This document shows positions 13,401 to 64,000 of a stretch of 64,000 nucleotides of DNA, piece after piece (the stretch's first letter is position 1; each line of letters opens with the position of its first letter). Under the pieces are notes generated by a model. That model saw only the letters and a list, made by a program, of their open reading frames with translations. It did not search any database and was not told where the DNA came from. Source of the DNA: Ficedula albicollis (taxonomy: Eukaryota; Chordata; Aves; Passeriformes; Muscicapidae); contig NC_021681.1 in the NCBI RefSeq assembly GCF_000247815.1, forward strand, positions 22,219,789-22,283,788, read 5' to 3'. The position numbers were made by a program, and so were the translations under genes.

Positions 13401-16400
13401 GAAGGAAATGGGAGCTCTGCATTTCCCAACAAAGTGACAATTCTGGTTGTCACTGAGAACAGTGTCCCACTGGCTGCAGCAGGTGGTTGGTCATTTATTT
13501 TGTTGGATGAATAAAAGCCAACAGCACAAGTTAAGTAAATATGATGGAATACATTTCTGGGTACAGAAAATGCAGTTTTTGCTTAGAGGTGAAATCCATA
13601 CTTGTGCAAGGAAAATGTTAAAAAGCAACAATCAATCATCCTCTTTCTGTCCTTAAAATGTGGACTGGAATTTTGGGCCAAGATATGCAGTTGTTGTCTA
13701 CAAAGGCTGATATTGAGGCCAGGGTTTATTTATTTAGTAAACATAGTGCCTGAATGCATCAATTGATGTTTAAAAGTATTTACCAATGTTCTCATTGTGT
13801 GCTGGTCCATTACACTTTATGGAGTGTGAGGACCACAACCTTTGAAGAAAAAACTCATGGTGCTTGCTTCATTTGTAGAAATTAGTTTTAATACTTGACA
13901 TTATCAAGTTAGTGATAGTTGATATAACATTTTGAGAGTAATTAGGAGCATGAATTTATGCTCAGATGGATGTTTAATTAAAAATTGTGACAGCTTTGAA
14001 GATGATGCTTGAATAATCCTGAGGCTGACATGTGGGTTTGTACCCAAGTGAACCTTGACAGTGAATCCCAGTTCTCTTTTCTAGCTTTCTTACAGCAGCA
14101 CAGATTAACACCGGACAACTTAGCACTTGACATTAATTAATTCACAATTTTGGCTTTGGCAGAGGTGGTTCCACTTCCTGATCCAACTGGATGCTTTGGA
14201 GGGACTGCAGGGGCCTGGGTGCTTCTGGTCTTGCTCCCAGGCTTTGGGCACAGCACTGGAATCTGTATGCCCAAGGTGCCAGAGGTGGCTGATGCTGTGG
14301 GAGGGATTTATTGCTGCTGTGGCATCTTTTAATGGCTACAGGTTGGATGTTGATTTAATTCCTCTGTTGCATCTCTCACTTCCAGTTATTGGTGTTTTCC
14401 TCCAGCCTGTCTGTATCTTTATTGCAAATTCAAGAACATCTGCAATAGGGTAAAAATCATCTGGGTTTTCTAGACTATTTATGAAGGTTTCACAGCAAGT
14501 CTTAGTGCTGAGCAGTAGGTTGAATTAAAAGGGATGGTTGACTGGTGAGGAGATGCCTGTTTTCCCTGGATGGCTTCATCTGCCAGAGTGAAGCTGTGCA
14601 ATCCATAGTCATGAACAAAGTACAGAAAAAGCAAACCTTTGCTACAATATCCCAGGGTGAACCTTACTGGTTCTACTCCGCCTGATTTTTGCGTGACTAA
14701 GTGCCCCTCATGGTTTACATTAACATATGTTTCCAAGTGGTTTATTTTGTTTTGGTAAATGCTTACATGATATTCAGTTCTTACCATTGTCTGTAAATAT
14801 TTGGGAGGAGGCAGCAGATTCCTGGGAGAAGGATGCTGTGGGCACATAGGGATCTCTTTCCCCTTGGCTGGTACTGAGGGAAGCAGGAGCACTTCACCAT
14901 GGCAGAGCTGGGGCATTTCCCTTAAAATACAAGCTGAGGGGCTGATGCATCATGTGAAGGCAGGTATAACTCCTAAATCCATGATTTGAATGCCCCAGCT
15001 TGCTTCCCCCTCCTCCAGCTCACAGGAGATGGGGCGTGCCATGGTCCAAGTGTTTACCCTGCTGGTGCTCTGTGGCTTTAATTAAAGTGTCAGTACACGT
15101 GGGGACTTGCTGGGCAAGCCATCAAGGACAAATTTAGGAAGAGGAGGATTTGTTTCTGCAGATCATGCTGTCTGAATAGATGGTGTCTAGTGACATGTCC
15201 CTCCTTCCTGACAGCAACATCCCGGGGATGCTTCAGCCACAGCCTGGGACTGGTTTTATTACTTTTTATGTTGCACATACTTTAAAATAAAGCTCTTTTT
15301 CCACTGTTAGAACATGGGTTTGCTCGGGACATATAAATTGTGTTAATAAATGAGCGAGGAGCCCTGGTGGGTGAATTGGCTTCCTGGTGAAGTCATAAAT
15401 TTGGAGAGGATGATGTTGCCTTGCTCCACAGCCGGCGCGTGGGTTTGCTTCCCAGCGCCGTGCCTGGAAACCTGAGGGACCAGGGAGAGGTTCCCATGCC
15501 TACTAATTCAGAGTTCCTGAGCTGAGATGGTGTGAAAGACCATCTCCAGTCTGCAGGAGGGCTGGGAGACCTGACACAAACCCCAGCTCATCAACACACA
15601 CACTGCTGTGGGGGCAGCAGGAGACTGCAATTTAGGAAAAGCTTCTATTTCTCCCTGTTTGTGCCATGCTGCAGCTTGACCCCTCTTTGCCTCTGCTCCT
15701 GCTTCTGTCCTTGGTGTGTTAATTATCATTGCTGCAGGGCAGGAGCTGCCATTCCCTCAGTGTCTTCCACACCACAGCTCACATGATGGGGCCTTGGGCA
15801 GCTCCCATAGTAAATAAGGATGTCAACTGGGAAATGGGGATGTTTCTCTTTGCCTCCCAACTCTCCTGTTAGGATCAGCATTTGCTGGCTTTCCTGGAGG
15901 AAAAACATCTTTTCCTCAGGCTGCCTGGTTTGGAAGCGGAGCACGTCCTCCAGCTGGGGCTGGGAGTGATTTGATAAGAACAATTTGGATATGATGTTGG
16001 GTGATCCATTTCTCGGGGAAGGAGGAAAGACTGGGAATTGCCTTGTTTGATAGCAGTTGTGTTGGTTTTAAGACATCATAAATAGTTGGAGCTCTTTTAT
16101 ATTTTCACCATCTCTCCCAGGCATTTTCCCATTAGGATTAATGTAGTCAAGCACTGTGCAACAAACTGTTCATTGCAGCGATTTGCTGATTTTTTTGGTT
16201 GCTGAAAATTTTAAAAATCTCTCTAGCCTGCTAACAAGTCTTTTTGAAAATGAATAAATTACTGATCAGAGTGAGTATGTCCTGCAGGTCAGGGGTCCCT
16301 GGTGTGTCCCCAGGTCCATGAGAGCTGGGATGGGACCCCAGTGGACTGAAGGCAGTGTGGGTACCCCAGCCAGCACATTCCCATCATCTCAGCTCCAGCA

Positions 16401-16723
16401 GCCCATTCCAGCCGAGTCATGCTCTGTGCTCAGGAGAGGCCCCAAGCTGCTTTGTTGTGCATGGCTGAGCATTAAGGGTATTTCCAGCACTTGTTTGCCA
16501 GGAAAATACAGCACTGAAGGCCCTGTACTAATTAATTGTAATGGCAGGAGGAAGGGGAGGGAATTGCTTTCTCATCATGGCTGCTGTGAAGATGCTCTTG
16601 AAAAAGCAACAAATACTGTGTGGATGCTGCCAGGGCAAGGAGATTGTTTAAGGGTACTGTTCACTGTGAGGAAAACATTGTCACTGAGCAAAACCAAACA
16701 AATTTCTCCCTTTTCTTTTGCAG
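4405..16723. other. TNIK intron, about 12 kb without recognised features
   Basis: I see no conserved exon, RNA gene or clear transposon. The stretch around 13,700-14,120 is AT-rich and repeat-poor. Long minus-strand open frames such as 9286-9750 show no recognisable protein. The segment immediately before 16724 is the pyrimidine-rich acceptor tract of exon 3. Confidence 0.5.
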
Positions 16724-63647
<46,924 letters not shown>

Positions 63648-64000
63648 GTAACACAATCGCTCCTCGCTTTCAGCACGGCAGAGGCAGCCCCGGAGCTGAG
63701 TCCCTCTGGCAGAGCAGAGCCCACCCCGAGGCTCTGCAGCGGGTGCTGACCTGCCCAGGGCTGCATTTCCTCAGGCAGGGTTTGCAGGACATGCTGGGAG
63801 CTGCTTTTGGCTGCAAAACAGCTGCAGAACAGCACTGCCCTCGAGCAAAGAAAGTTCTCGAGCTCGGACAGAGGCCAAAACAAATTAATCTCTTCTTTGT
63901 CTTGGATAAAAAACAACCTTCTGCTTAAATGGAATTATAGGAACATAAAATTTGTCATACTGAATAAGATGGGTCCTTTTTAGTCCAGGACTGTGCCTCC
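63648..64000. other. TNIK intron 17, beginning
   Basis: Start of the next intron. Nothing recognised before the window ends. Confidence 0.55.

Noticed and set aside
1..16723. Search for TNIK exon 2 (glycine-rich loop GNGTYGQVYK)
   Set aside because: No matching segment was found on the plus strand. The exon must lie upstream of the window.

Overview
This is a eukaryotic, almost certainly avian (probably songbird) genomic window lying wholly inside one large plus-strand gene, TNIK (TRAF2- and NCK-interacting kinase, a GCK-IV/MAP4K-family Ser/Thr kinase). The identification rests on 15 consecutive coding exons with GT-AG borders. They join in frame into 1,902 nt (634 residues) of kinase domain, coiled-coil region and the start of the proline/serine-rich intermediate region. 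Words such as [16 protein letters not shown], the exon beginning [11 protein letters not shown] and the VEERSRLNRQSSPAMPHK block separate TNIK from its paralogues MINK1 and MAP4K4. The bird assignment comes from the repeats: several CR1 LINE 3' ends in both orientations, no mammalian SINEs, and compact introns.

Layout. 1-16723 is the intron before the exon starting GRHVKTG (third coding exon by human convention, which I follow throughout; exons 1-2, with the start codon and glycine-rich loop, lie upstream). 16724-37463 carries exons 3-9 (VAIK lysine, hinge, HRD, DFG, APE). 42364-45286 carries exons 10-12 (end of the kinase domain, acidic linker, start of the coiled coil). 54135-56225 carries exons 13-15 (Arg/Glu/Gln-rich coiled coil). 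60909-63647 carries exons 16-17 (Ser/Pro-rich intermediate region). The rest of the intermediate region and the C-terminal CNH domain lie beyond 64000. No second gene, RNA gene or CRISPR array could be supported.

Unusual points. (1) Two exons of the coiled-coil region have been partly copied by tandem duplication: a 777-bp unit spanning the 3' part and donor of exon 12, and a 113-bp unit spanning the acceptor and 5' half of exon 13. The extra copies cannot be read through without a stop. (2) Three very long homopolymer tracts lie in introns: T34-C42-T24, G17-C894 and C647. They are either assembly artefacts or extraordinary poly(dC)/poly(dG) tracts. (3) At least fifteen separate short head-to-tail two-copy duplications (about 30-777 bp) occur, far more than expected. 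(4) An 89-bp exon-like segment at 1670-1758 has good splice borders and a coiled-coil-like reading frame that does not fit TNIK phase.

All calls come from reading the sequence; family statements come from general knowledge of TNIK. Residue numbers assume 41 residues encoded upstream, as I recall for human TNIK.
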